64,000 nt of DNA from Alistipes sp. (GCA_017555695.1 JAFZFX010000047.1:43347-107346), one strand, 5' to 3'; numbered from the stretch's first letter, positions 15,493 through 23,598 are shown. Numbers and translations: made by a program. Notes: a model not told the origin generated them from the letters alone.

Positions 15493-16836
15493 ATGATAAG
15501 CAGAAAAGATTTTCTCAAGCAGGCGTTGGCTGGCGCTACGGCTTTATCGCTGGGACGCGTTGCCACTGCACAGACGGCAGCGTCGTACAATAGCATTATG
15601 GGCGCAAACGAAAAGATACGCATCGGCGTGATTGGCGTCAATTCGCGTGGTCTTGCCATAGCGGAGTGTCTGGCAAAGTTACCCGAGTGTGAGGTAACCT
15701 GCATTTGCGATGTGGACTCACGCGCCATCACGACTTGTCAGCAGGCCGTAAAGAAGATTACGGGCAAGACTCCTCGTGGCGAGCGCGACATCAGAGTGAT
15801 GTTGCAATCAACCGACTTCGAGGCTGTGGCTATCGCTATGCCCGACCACTGGCACGCTCCCGCTGCCATTATGGCAATGCAGGCTGGTAAGCATGTCTAT
15901 GTAGAGAAGCCCACATCACACAACCCCGCCGAGAACGAGATGCTTATCCGTGCCACTTCGAAGTACAACCGCGTGGTGCAAGTGGGCAATCAGCGCCGCT
16001 CGTGGCCAAATGTAAAGGCAGCTATCGAGGAGTTGCGTAACGGCACAATCGGTCGCGTGCAGTATGCTAAATCGTGGTACACAAACAACCGCCCATCAAT
16101 CGGCACTGGCAAGGTAGTTCCCGTACCCGAGTGGCTTGACTGGGACTTGTGGCAGGGACCCGCACCTCGCACCGAATATCGTGACAACATCGTTCACTAC
16201 AACTGGCATTGGTTCTGGAATTGGGGAACAGGTGAGGCGCTCAATAATGGTACACACTTCGTAGATTTGATGCGTTGGGGTCTGGATGTTGAGTACCCCA
16301 CAAAGGTGAACTCTGTGGGTGGTCGCTACCGCTACAATGACGATTGGGAGACCCCCGATACACAACTCATCACCTACCAGTTCGGCGACAAGGCCTCTGG
16401 CTCGTGGGAGGGTCGTAGCTGTAACAGACAGCCCGTGGACAACAACAGTTGTGGCGTAGCGTTCTACGGCGAAACGGGAACTCTCCTCTATAGTGGCGGC
16501 AACGGCTACCAGATTCACGACATTCAGGGTAAGTTGGTAAAGGATGTAGTGAGCAACCTCAAATTCGAGGATGGAAACTTGCTGAACCCCTCTGAAGCAC
16601 TCGACACATTCCATTTCCGCAACTGGTTTGACGGCATCCGCAAGGGGACACCGCTCAACTCAAATATCGTTGATGCATGCATAAGTACACAGTTGGTACA
16701 GTATGGCAACATCGCCCAGCGCGTGGGTCATTCGCTCGACATCGACCCTGTAACCGGTCGCATACTCAATGCCGACTCAAAGGTGAACAAACTCTGGGGA
16801 CGCAAATACGAAAAGGGCTGGGAGCCTAAGGTATAA
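15493..16836 (+). CDS. Tat-exported Gfo/Idh/MocA-family oxidoreductase
   Basis: A 447-residue protein whose N-terminus (SRKDFLKQALAGATALSL) resembles a twin-arginine signal with Arg-Lys in place of Arg-Arg; Tat export fits a protein that binds NAD before export. The Rossmann segment is IRIGVIGVNSRG, the sugar-binding motif is YVEKPTSHN (EKP), and MPDHWHAP and WNWGTGEALNNGTHFVDLMRW are typical of the secreted Bacteroidetes subfamily. It lies in an operon with the preceding Gfo/Idh gene and ends just before a bidirectional terminator. It probably oxidises a glycoside or sugar in the periplasm; the exact substrate cannot be told. Confidence 0.88.
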   Translation: MISRKDFLKQALAGATALSLGRVATAQTAASYNSIMGANEKIRIGVIGVNSRGLAIAECLAKLPECEVTCICDVDSRAITTCQQAVKKITGKTPRGERDIRVMLQSTDFEAVAIAMPDHWHAPAAIMAMQAGKHVYVEKPTSHNPAENEMLIRATSKYNRVVQVGNQRRSWPNVKAAIEELRNGTIGRVQYAKSWYTNNRPSIGTGKVVPVPEWLDWDLWQGPAPRTEYRDNIVHYNWHWFWNWGTGEALNNGTHFVDLMRWGLDVEYPTKVNSVGGRYRYNDDWETPDTQLITYQFGDKASGSWEGRSCNRQPVDNNSCGVAFYGETGTLLYSGGNGYQIHDIQGKLVKDVVSNLKFEDGNLLNPSEALDTFHFRNWFDGIRKGTPLNSNIVDACISTQLVQYGNIAQRVGHSLDIDPVTGRILNADSKVNKLWGRKYEKGWEPKV

Positions 16837-16858
16837 TCCCGCCCCGCACGACAAAACA

Positions 16859-16900
16859 AGAGCCTGTCTAAAAATATTAGACAGGCTCTATTCTTTTATG
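16859..16900 (+). terminator. Bidirectional terminator between Gfo/Idh and trpB2
   Basis: Thirteen-bp perfect stem (16859-16871 with 16877-16889, AGAGCCTGTCTAA) with a five-base loop; followed by ATTCTTTTA on plus and TTGTTTTG on minus, so it probably ends transcripts from both sides. Confidence 0.8.
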
Positions 16901-16901
16901 G

Positions 16902-17018
16902 AAGTTGTATAACAAGTGCTATTTTTAGACCCTCGATACCCCAAAACCGCAACATCCTTGGCGCATGTGAGGATTTCGAGGACGAGAGAAACGACAAAAG
17001 AGCCTTGTTAGACGGCTT
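16902..17018 (-). repeat. Dispersed 3'-UTR repeat, copy A
   Basis: A 117-nt element running from AAGTTGTATAACAAG to CCTTGTTAGACGGCTT (plus strand). A second copy lies at 37617-37734 with the same ends and a recognisably similar core (both hold GGCG..A.TGAG, GAG..CGAG and AACGACAAA in the same order). Each copy lies between the stop codon of a minus-strand gene (here trpB2, 12 bp away) and an intrinsic terminator. The ends AACAAG/CTTGTT are inverted. Confidence 0.75.
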
Positions 17019-17030
17019 CTTGCTGTTTCA

Positions 17031-18395
17031 CTACTTCATAATCTTATCCAACTCATCCACCGCACGGCGAATCTCGGCCTCGTCCACCTCGTGGTCCACA
17101 AGGTTGTTGTTAAAATACTGCTCGTAGGCGTAGAGGTCAATCATACCATTACCCGACAGATTGAACAGGATAGTCTTCTCCTTACCCTCCTCCTTGGCCA
17201 TCTTGGCCTCGCGGATAGCCATAGCGATGGCGTGGCAAGACTCGGGAGCAGGAATGATACCCTCGCTATTGGCAAACATCATACCCGCCGCAAATGTCTC
17301 AAGCTGCTGCACTGAGTGAGCCTCCATCAAACCATCCTTATAGAGTTGGCTGACAATAGGACCTGCGCCGTGATAACGCAAACCGCCTGCGTGGATATCC
17401 GAAGGCTGGAATGTGTGACCCAAAGTGTACATCGGCATCAACGGAGTCATACCGGCAGTGTCGCCAAAATCGTACTGGAACTCACCGCGTGTGAGCTTCG
17501 GGCACGATGCAGGCTCAACGGCTATAACGCGAGTCTTCTTACCCTCACACAGATTGCGGCGGATAAATGGGAAGCCGATACCGGCGAAGTTAGAACCACC
17601 ACCGAAGCAGCCAATTACCACATCGGGCTCATCACCTGCCATCTCCATCTGCTTGATAGCCTCCTCGCCAATTACGGTCTGATGCATCAAGACATGGTTC
17701 ATCACACTACCCAAGCAGTAGCGAGTTGTGTCGCCGTGATCCAATGCACTCTCAACAGCCTCCGAGATGGCTATACCAAGGTTACCCGAACAGTCGGGGT
17801 CGTTAGCCAACACATTACGACCAAAGCGGGTTGTATCGCTCGGCGAAGGGATAACATTTGCCCCCCAAGCGTTCATCAGCAACTTGCGGTAGGGTTTCTG
17901 CTGGCAGCTCACCCTTACCATATATACACGAAGGTCGATATTGAAGTACTGACACGCCAGCGACATAGCACTACCCCACTGACCGCCACCTGTCTCCGTA
18001 GCCAGATACTTGATACCCTGCTTGGCATTGTAGTAGGCCTGCGGAATTGCCGTATTGGGCTTGTGTGAGCCTGCGGGCGAAGTACCCTCATTCTTGAAGT
18101 ATATCTTGGCGGGAGTGTCGAGCATACGCTCCAGATTATAGGCACGCACCACGGGCGTAGGACGCCATATCTTGTAGAGTTCCTGCACCTGCTCGGGAAT
18201 CTCGATATAACGCTCCATTGACATATCCTGACGCACCAACTCCTCGCCGAAAATCTGGCTCATAGCCTCGAAAGTGATGGGCTTCTTGGTGCGCGGGTCG
18301 AGCATAGGCTGCGGCTTATTGGGCATATCGGCCACAATATTATACCACGCCGTAGGCATTTGGCTCTCTGGCAAAACAAACTTTTTCGTCTTCAT
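17031..18395 (-). CDS. trpB: TrpB2-type tryptophan synthase beta chain
   Basis: A 454-residue PLP enzyme of the TrpB2 (TrpB-like) class, longer than ordinary TrpB (about 400). The PLP lysine is Lys112 in GSHKPN, the phosphate-binding GGGSN is near 266, and ATETGGGQWGSA and the C-terminal LSGNG are conserved. The reaction is indole plus L-serine to L-tryptophan. No trpA or other trp gene is adjacent, so it may salvage free indole. The 5' leader encodes a Trp-Trp peptide and a terminator/antiterminator pair (18432-18603), strong evidence that the gene answers to tryptophan supply. The repeat copy A and a terminator follow it. Confidence 0.92.
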   Translation of the reverse strand: MKTKKFVLPESQMPTAWYNIVADMPNKPQPMLDPRTKKPITFEAMSQIFGEELVRQDMSMERYIEIPEQVQELYKIWRPTPVVRAYNLERMLDTPAKIYFKNEGTSPAGSHKPNTAIPQAYYNAKQGIKYLATETGGGQWGSAMSLACQYFNIDLRVYMVRVSCQQKPYRKLLMNAWGANVIPSPSDTTRFGRNVLANDPDCSGNLGIAISEAVESALDHGDTTRYCLGSVMNHVLMHQTVIGEEAIKQMEMAGDEPDVVIGCFGGGSNFAGIGFPFIRRNLCEGKKTRVIAVEPASCPKLTRGEFQYDFGDTAGMTPLMPMYTLGHTFQPSDIHAGGLRYHGAGPIVSQLYKDGLMEAHSVQQLETFAAGMMFANSEGIIPAPESCHAIAMAIREAKMAKEEGKEKTILFNLSGNGMIDLYAYEQYFNNNLVDHEVDEAEIRRAVDELDKIMK

Positions 18396-18431
18396 AACCT
18401 TAACTATTTATTGTTTATTATTCTCTATGCT

Positions 18432-18470
18432 AAAAATAAAATCGCCATCGTTCAATTTGGAACAATGGCG
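18432..18470 (-). terminator. Attenuator terminator upstream of trpB2
   Basis: Minus-strand stem of 11 bp (18460-18470 with 18443-18453, one G.U), six-base loop, then ATTTTATTTTT (18432-18442). It stands 37 nt before the trpB2 start, inside the leader. Confidence 0.85.
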
Positions 18471-18514
18471 TTTATCTAAATATCTTATTCTATTATATAC
18501 ACAAGCAACAAGCG

Positions 18515-18574
18515 TCATTGTCCGATTATAGTCAATGAGCGCCACCACAACAAATTATGTATATTCTGCATCAT
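18515..18574 (-). CDS. Trp leader peptide
   Basis: A 19-codon frame starting ATG ATG and ending TGA. The product is MMQNIHNLLWWRSLTIIGQ, with two consecutive TGG codons at 18542-18547. The start lies about 15 nt after the expected transcription start of the promoter at 18596-18603. The stop codon falls inside region 2 of the attenuator, where a terminating ribosome would disrupt the antiterminator. Trp is a rare residue, so a tandem pair in a 19-residue frame exactly before a tryptophan synthase gene is very unlikely by chance. Confidence 0.85.
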   Translation of the reverse strand: MMQNIHNLLWWRSLTIIGQ

Positions 18575-18595
18575 CTCTGAAAATTTTGCTTTACA

Positions 18596-18603
18596 CAAAT
18601 ATA
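18596..18603 (-). promoter_or_regulatory. -7 box of the trpB2 leader promoter
   Basis: Minus-strand TATATTTG at 18596-18603, 22 nt before the leader-peptide ATG; the -33 region is AT-rich without a clear TTTG. Confidence 0.65.
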
Positions 18604-18658
18604 AGCATAAATATTTAATTTATCGTAATATCGATGCACTTTTTTTGAATACTCACGC

Positions 18659-18695
18659 AAAAAAAAGATGCGAGGCGGAGAACCCACCTCGCATC
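18659..18695 (-). terminator. Terminator of the GH109 operon
   Basis: Minus-strand stem GATGCGAGG (18687-18695) with CCTCGCATC (18667-18675), 11-nt loop, then TTTTTTTT (18659-18666). Confidence 0.9.
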
Positions 18696-18723
18696 GTATA
18701 TATCGAAATCCTACTATTTTATA

Positions 18724-20142
18724 TTACTTTGTGTAGAACTTCACGCCATCCAACTTGTTCCAGTCGCCACGAGTAAAGTCGGGAACAACAACGGGAGTAC
18801 TGTTGTGCTCTGCTGATACAGCCGACAACTCGCCGATGCAAGACCACTCGGCAGCGTCATATACATCCTGATCCAAAGGCAAACCATTCTGCAAGCAGTA
18901 GATCAAACGATAGTCCATAACGAAGTCCATACCGCCGTGACCACCTACAGTCTTAGCCTTCTCCTCAATCTCCTGGTGGATGGGGTGCTTGTAAGCATCC
19001 ATCGCAGAGGCCATAATCTCCTGTGAAGCGAAGCCGTGAGGATTGAGTGACTGACCCTCGGGGATAACGCCATCCTTCAACATACCCTCAGTGAATGTGA
19101 AGCCAGAGATGGGGTACTTGTTAGCAAAGCCCTTAGAACCTGTAATCTGATAGAGACGGTTGTAGGGACGGGGAGTATATACATTGTGCTGCAACTCGAT
19201 AGTCTGACCCAACTCTGTCTTGATAAGAGTGTTGGTGTGGTCGCCATTAGCGAAATCTGTCGAGCCCATCTTAGCGGCAGCCTTCTCCAAACCGTTTACA
19301 GACTTTGTATCCATACATACGAGGTAGTTGAGCTTGTTACCACGGTGAATGTTCAACACCTGGCAAACGGGACCAAAGCCGTGAGTAGCGTAAACATCGC
19401 CACGGTGCTTCTGGTTGAAGTCCAGACGCCAGTTGTTGTGGTAGCTATCCCAGTAGTCTGACAAGTTGTGGATGTAAGCACCCTCAACATGCAGAACCTC
19501 GCCGAATACACCCTGCTGTGCCATATTGAGGCAAGTGAGCTCGAAGAAGTCATATACACAGTTCTCGAGCATCATACAGTGACGACGAGTGCGCTCTGAA
19601 GTATCAACCAACTGCCAGCACTCCTCAACTGTAGTAGCAGCGGGCACCTCGATAGCGACATGCTTGCCGTGCTCCATAGCGTAGAGAGCGATAGGCACAT
19701 GGTGAATCCAGTCAGTAGCGATGTAGATGAGGTCGATATCCTCACGCTCACACAACTCCTTGTAAGCCTCGGGACCTACATAGCTACCAGCCTCGGGCAG
19801 ACCTGCATTAACAAGCATCTTCTGACACTTGTCCACATTGTGCTGCTCGATATCGCACAAACCGTTGATCTCAACACCCTGAATGTGAGTGAAACGGCTA
19901 ACAGCACCGGGGCCACGGCTACCCAAACCAACGAAACCTACCTTAACAACGGGGATAGGCTCGGCAGCAAATGCCAACATTGACTCCTGACCCGCAGCAC
20001 GAGCAGGCTCGTCAAACACGATCATACCATTCTTATACTTGTAGTTCTCACCTGAAATGTTGTTTGAACCACAGCAGCAGCTCTGCAACAGAGCTCCCAA
20101 TGCGAGCGCAAGGCTCAATACAATTAAACGATTAAATTTCAT
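18724..20142 (-). CDS. GH109 family lipoprotein (alpha-N-acetylgalactosaminidase family)
   Basis: A 472-residue lipoprotein (lipobox LLQSC followed by CC). The Gfo/Idh-like Rossmann domain (VKVGFVGLGSRG near 67) and the family signature DTSERTRRHCMMLEN, then HRGDVYATHGFGPVCQVL and CMDTKSVNG, place it in glycoside hydrolase family 109. GH109 enzymes hydrolyse terminal alpha-GalNAc (for example from blood-group A or mucin glycans) through an NAD-dependent oxidation-elimination route with bound NAD. It is 42 bp downstream of a closely related copy and ends the operon. Envelope location fits mucin or host-glycan use. Exact sugar specificity is inferred from family only. Confidence 0.9.
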   Translation of the reverse strand: MKFNRLIVLSLALALGALLQSCCCGSNNISGENYKYKNGMIVFDEPARAAGQESMLAFAAEPIPVVKVGFVGLGSRGPGAVSRFTHIQGVEINGLCDIEQHNVDKCQKMLVNAGLPEAGSYVGPEAYKELCEREDIDLIYIATDWIHHVPIALYAMEHGKHVAIEVPAATTVEECWQLVDTSERTRRHCMMLENCVYDFFELTCLNMAQQGVFGEVLHVEGAYIHNLSDYWDSYHNNWRLDFNQKHRGDVYATHGFGPVCQVLNIHRGNKLNYLVCMDTKSVNGLEKAAAKMGSTDFANGDHTNTLIKTELGQTIELQHNVYTPRPYNRLYQITGSKGFANKYPISGFTFTEGMLKDGVIPEGQSLNPHGFASQEIMASAMDAYKHPIHQEIEEKAKTVGGHGGMDFVMDYRLIYCLQNGLPLDQDVYDAAEWSCIGELSAVSAEHNSTPVVVPDFTRGDWNKLDGVKFYTK

Positions 20143-20184
20143 ACGCTGTAAAAATTATTTAGTTTCGATAATCTCTCTTATTCG

Positions 20185-21600
20185 CTATTTTGAGTGAAAT
20201 GTCACACCCTGCAACTTCTTCCAATCACCACGCGTGAAGTCGGGAACGGCAACGGGCATTTTATGCTCGAGCGAAGCATCCGACAACGAGATGACGCAAG
20301 ACCACTCGGCCGCATCATATACATCCTGATCCAAAGGCAGACCATTCTGCAAGCAGTAAATCAAGCGATAGTCCATCACGAAGTCCATACCGCCGTGACC
20401 GCCCACCTGCTTGGCCTTCTCTTCAATCTCTTGGTGGATGGGGTGCTTGTAGGCATCCATTGCGGCTGCCATAACATCCTGCGACGCAAAGTCGTGGGGA
20501 TTAATCTGCATACCCTCCTTCAAGACACCATCCTTGAGCTGACCCTCGGTGAAGGTATAACCGCTGATGGGGTATTTATTAGCAAAACCCTTTGTTCCTG
20601 TCAGCTGATAGCGACGATCGTAGGGACGCGGGCTGTAAACATCGTAATGAAGTTCGATAGACTGACCGAGCTCGGTCTTAATCATTGTGATGGTATGGTC
20701 GCCATTCTTAAACTCCGACAGACCCATCTTCTCCTTGGCAAGTGCAAGACCATTCACCGACTTGGTATCCATCGACACCAGGTAGTTCATCTTGTTGCCT
20801 CGGTGCATATTCAGAGCCATACATATAGGGCCAAAGCCGTGTGAGGGATAGAGGTCACCACGATGTGACTGGTTGAACTTCAGACGCCAATTATTGTGGC
20901 TACCGTCCCAATATGGCTCCAAGTTGTGGATGTAAGCGCCCTCGGCGTGTACTATCTCGCCAAATACGCCCTGGTGAGCCATATTCATTGTGGTGAGTTC
21001 AAAGAAGTCGTAGATGCAGTTCTCCAACATCATACAGTGACGGCGTGTACGCTCCGAAGTATCAACCAACTGCCAGCACTCGGCGAGTGTAATGGCGGCG
21101 GGAACCTCGACTGCGACATGCTTGCCGTGCTCCATAGCGTAGAGCGCAACGCTCACATGCTGGGTACAAGGTGTTGCAATATAAATCAAATCTACATCAT
21201 CGCGCTCACAGAGTTTCTTGTACTCCTCGGGGCCAACATAGCTCTCAGCTGCAGCCAAACCTGCGTCAGAGAGGTACTTCTGGCATTTATCCACATTGCT
21301 CTGCTCCAAATCGCAAAGACCCTTGACCTCGACACCTTCGAGGTGGGTAAATCGCTCAACGGCAGCACTACCGCGCATACCGATACCAACGAAACCGACT
21401 CTCACAACGGGAATAGGCTCGGCGGCAAAGCCCAACATAGACTCCTGACCTGCGACACGGGCTGGCTCGTCGAAGATGAGCATTCCATTCTCAACCTTAT
21501 AACTCTCACCCACAACCACATCGCCACCACAGCAACAACTCTGCATCACAAAACTAATGACGAGAGCGAGGCTCGCAACAAAAGTAAAATTACGCTTCAT
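20185..21600 (-). CDS. GH109 family lipoprotein, tandem paralogue
   Basis: A 471-residue lipoprotein (lipobox VMQSC) colinear with the GH109 gene at 18724-20142 and sharing its signature segments (VRVGFVGIGMRG, DTSERTRRHCMMLEN, HRGDLYPSHGFGPICMAL, SMDTKSVNG, and an almost identical C-terminus GGHGGMDFVMDYRLIYCLQN). Differences concentrate around residues 140-150 (IATPCTQHVSVALYA versus IATDWIHHVPIALYA), where the cofactor and active site lie, so the two copies may prefer different glycans. It is the promoter-proximal gene of the two-gene operon. The start and signal peptide are unambiguous. Confidence 0.9.
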   Translation of the reverse strand: MKRNFTFVASLALVISFVMQSCCCGGDVVVGESYKVENGMLIFDEPARVAGQESMLGFAAEPIPVVRVGFVGIGMRGSAAVERFTHLEGVEVKGLCDLEQSNVDKCQKYLSDAGLAAAESYVGPEEYKKLCERDDVDLIYIATPCTQHVSVALYAMEHGKHVAVEVPAAITLAECWQLVDTSERTRRHCMMLENCIYDFFELTTMNMAHQGVFGEIVHAEGAYIHNLEPYWDGSHNNWRLKFNQSHRGDLYPSHGFGPICMALNMHRGNKMNYLVSMDTKSVNGLALAKEKMGLSEFKNGDHTITMIKTELGQSIELHYDVYSPRPYDRRYQLTGTKGFANKYPISGYTFTEGQLKDGVLKEGMQINPHDFASQDVMAAAMDAYKHPIHQEIEEKAKQVGGHGGMDFVMDYRLIYCLQNGLPLDQDVYDAAEWSCVISLSDASLEHKMPVAVPDFTRGDWKKLQGVTFHSK

Positions 21601-21634
21601 AAATGAATAATTAGGTTAGCAAGTATAATCAATG

Positions 21635-21666
21635 CAAAGTTAATCTATTTTTTACTCTATTCCAAA
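21635..21666 (-). promoter_or_regulatory. Promoter of the GH109 operon
   Basis: Minus-strand -7 box TAACTTTG at 21635-21642 and -33 box TTTG at 21663-21666 with a 20-nt spacer; 35 nt before the start codon. Confidence 0.85.
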
Positions 21667-21689
21667 TCGATAGCAACATTTATATAGCA

Positions 21690-21737
21690 TAAAAAAACGA
21701 CGGGGCTATGCAACCAAAACGCGCATAACCCCGTCGT
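21690..21737 (-). terminator. Terminator of the DUF418 operon
   Basis: Minus-strand stem of 15 bp (21723-21737 with 21697-21711, one wobble) and a U-run at 21690-21696. Confidence 0.9.
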
Positions 21738-21776
21738 GAAAAATACTAACTTTCCAAAACTACATTAAAAAATGTT

Positions 21777-23144
21777 TTATTTCTTAAATGGCTGCATCTT
21801 CAGATAGGTAGCCGTACGCCAAAACCACTCCAGCGGACCATACTTAAACCATTTAAGCCACAGTGCACTCACAATTATCTGAATTACATAGACACCCAAA
21901 CCTAGTAAGAATGTCTCGGTTGCACTCCAAGTTCCAAACTTATCACCAAAAGCCCACAATGCAAACAAGAATGCACCAACAATACTCTGTCCCACATAGT
22001 TTGTCAAGCCCATACGGCCATAAGGAGCAAGAACATCCAAACATTTACCAACAATGGGTAACTGATACAACACTACAAAGCCCATAGTCAAAGCACCAGA
22101 GAACAAGACCGTTGATATATCGCTCAATGCAGTACGCATTATCGAAGTGAAAGTCGGCGGGGCAAACATCATAAAACCTTGCGGCTGCGGGAAGAGAGTA
22201 ATGACCCAATTCACCACCAACACGCCCAACACAAACAGACCCAACAGCACATAGTTACGACGACGGCGCAGATGTGCATTTTCAAAGAAACGCAAACGGC
22301 CAACCACAAAGCCCAAGATAAACAAAGCCAAAGTCATAAAACCGCGATTACTCATACGGAATTGATAATTTATCTTTCCATCTGTTCCTCTGGTCAAGTT
22401 CTGCTTAACGGCGCTCCAGAATGTCGGTTTCTCCATTTGTGGCATCTGATCACCTCGTCCACCCATTTGAGGCGCACGCTGCGGACGCTCAACTGCGGGT
22501 GCGGCAGGTGCAGCAGGCTCGTTTTCTGCAACTGCATCATTTGTAGCCGCATCATCTTGTGCAGGTGCGGGAGCAGGTGCAGCAGGAGCCTCCTCACTGC
22601 GAGGCATATTAAACTGCGGCATAGGCTGCTCTTGCTCGGTCATTGTCAATTTATCGTATTGCATAATGGCCAATTTCGGACCTCCCGCCAACAAAAAGAG
22701 AGAAACGAGGAGCAGAGCCCAATTTTTCCATTTATACATCAACACCAATACAACTCCATAAATGGCATACAACGACAAGATATCACCCGAATAGAACGCG
22801 CTACCCACCATTCCGATAGCAAACAGCACTACCATTCGCCACAAAAATCTTCCTCTAAAATCCACACCTTTCTGCGAGGCTCTATCCATTTGGATAAAGA
22901 AACTCATACCAAACAAAAAGGCAAAGATGTTGATAAACCTACCCATCAACACATTTGATACAAGCCATCTAACAAACTCATCCAATCCGCTCAAAACTGG
23001 CTCTCGTGGAGGCAAACCCCACGCAAAGTTGCTATAATGCTGATTCATATGCACCAACACAACGCCCAACAGCGCAAAGCCACGCAAGGCATCAATAACC
23101 GTAATACGCGTTCCTGTATTTAATAATTTACCCTGATTACTCAT
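21777..23144 (-). CDS. DUF418 domain multi-pass membrane protein
   Basis: A 455-residue membrane protein. The N-terminal TRITVIDALRGFALLGVVLVHM and the C-terminal GRMGLTNYVGQSI...GPLEWFWRTATY are hallmarks of the DUF418 / YeiB-like family, distantly related to membrane acyltransferases. About ten membrane helices are visible. A Pro/Ala/Glu-rich linker of about 60 residues (roughly 185-245, with repeated AP and PAA) is inserted in the middle and would lie in a loop; few relatives are expected to have it. It lies 4 bp after an NTF2-like gene, in one operon behind a promoter with a G tract. Function unknown. Confidence 0.85.
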   Translation of the reverse strand: MSNQGKLLNTGTRITVIDALRGFALLGVVLVHMNQHYSNFAWGLPPREPVLSGLDEFVRWLVSNVLMGRFINIFAFLFGMSFFIQMDRASQKGVDFRGRFLWRMVVLFAIGMVGSAFYSGDILSLYAIYGVVLVLMYKWKNWALLLVSLFLLAGGPKLAIMQYDKLTMTEQEQPMPQFNMPRSEEAPAAPAPAPAQDDAATNDAVAENEPAAPAAPAVERPQRAPQMGGRGDQMPQMEKPTFWSAVKQNLTRGTDGKINYQFRMSNRGFMTLALFILGFVVGRLRFFENAHLRRRRNYVLLGLFVLGVLVVNWVITLFPQPQGFMMFAPPTFTSIMRTALSDISTVLFSGALTMGFVVLYQLPIVGKCLDVLAPYGRMGLTNYVGQSIVGAFLFALWAFGDKFGTWSATETFLLGLGVYVIQIIVSALWLKWFKYGPLEWFWRTATYLKMQPFKK

Positions 23145-23148
23145 AACT

Positions 23149-23598
23149 CTATCTACTTAATTTAGTGAACGACAATGATGCTAACTTCCAAGATTTCTTT
23201 TCCTTTACATAAACCTCTGTGACCATAAAATGATTGGTAACTTCATTTCCACCAACAACGGCCAAAAGATTCATATCACACAACACTACTGCCGTCTCGC
23301 CCGCAAAGCGCACTGATACATTTTTCACATCGGCCTGCTTGTAGTGTATCATTCCGCCACGAATAATATCTACCTCTTGTTTCTTACCCCAAGCACCACC
23401 CATATGTACAAATACAGAGTTTTCGTGGAATAAATCGGCTAATTTATCAGCATCTTTATCCGCCATCCACTGCCATTTTGCATTTGACAATTCAATGATT
23501 TCTTTCTCTTTCGCAGACGAATCTTTCTCTACAGCACAAACTTCAATCGCACAAAGGGTGATAACCAATGCAGACAGAAGCGCAAAAAATCTTCTCAT
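23149..23598 (-). CDS. Secreted NTF2-like (DUF4440) protein
   Basis: A 149-residue protein with a Sec signal peptide (to about residue 22, IEVCA). The rest is a single NTF2/SnoaL-like alpha+beta domain: helix IIELSNAKWQWMADKDADKLADLF, then HENSVFVHMGGAWGKKQEV, and the beta sheet ending FMVTEVYVKEKKSWKLASLSF, the usual DUF4440 layout. Such domains bind small ligands or act as isomerases; no catalytic residues can be assigned. It starts the operon with the DUF418 gene and is preceded by a promoter containing nine consecutive G on the coding strand. Confidence 0.85.
   Translation of the reverse strand: MRRFFALLSALVITLCAIEVCAVEKDSSAKEKEIIELSNAKWQWMADKDADKLADLFHENSVFVHMGGAWGKKQEVDIIRGGMIHYKQADVKNVSVRFAGETAVVLCDMNLLAVVGGNEVTNHFMVTEVYVKEKKSWKLASLSFTKLSR

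Larger units (their letters stand above)
18432..18574 (-). promoter_or_regulatory. Tryptophan attenuator (leader peptide plus alternative hairpins)
   Basis: Segments on the minus strand: region 1 overlaps the Trp codons and GCGCTCATTG (18533-18543); region 2 is GGACAATGACGC (18512-18523); region 3 is CATTGTTCC (18459-18467); region 4 completes the terminator. 1:2 pairs TCATTG plus GCG with CAATGACGC; 2:3 pairs GGA-CAATG with CATTG-TTCC (eight pairs, one bulged U) and would prevent the 3:4 terminator. Ribosome stalling at the Trp codons when charged tRNA-Trp is scarce would free region 2, allowing read-through. A Bacteroidetes trp-leader RNA (Bacteroid-trp) has been described; whether this belongs to it needs a covariance-model search. 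Confidence 0.85.

Noticed and set aside
17316-18068. Open frame of 250 codons opposite trpB2
   Set aside because: Antisense shadow of TrpB2, which has conserved catalytic residues; no promoter or ribosome-binding site.
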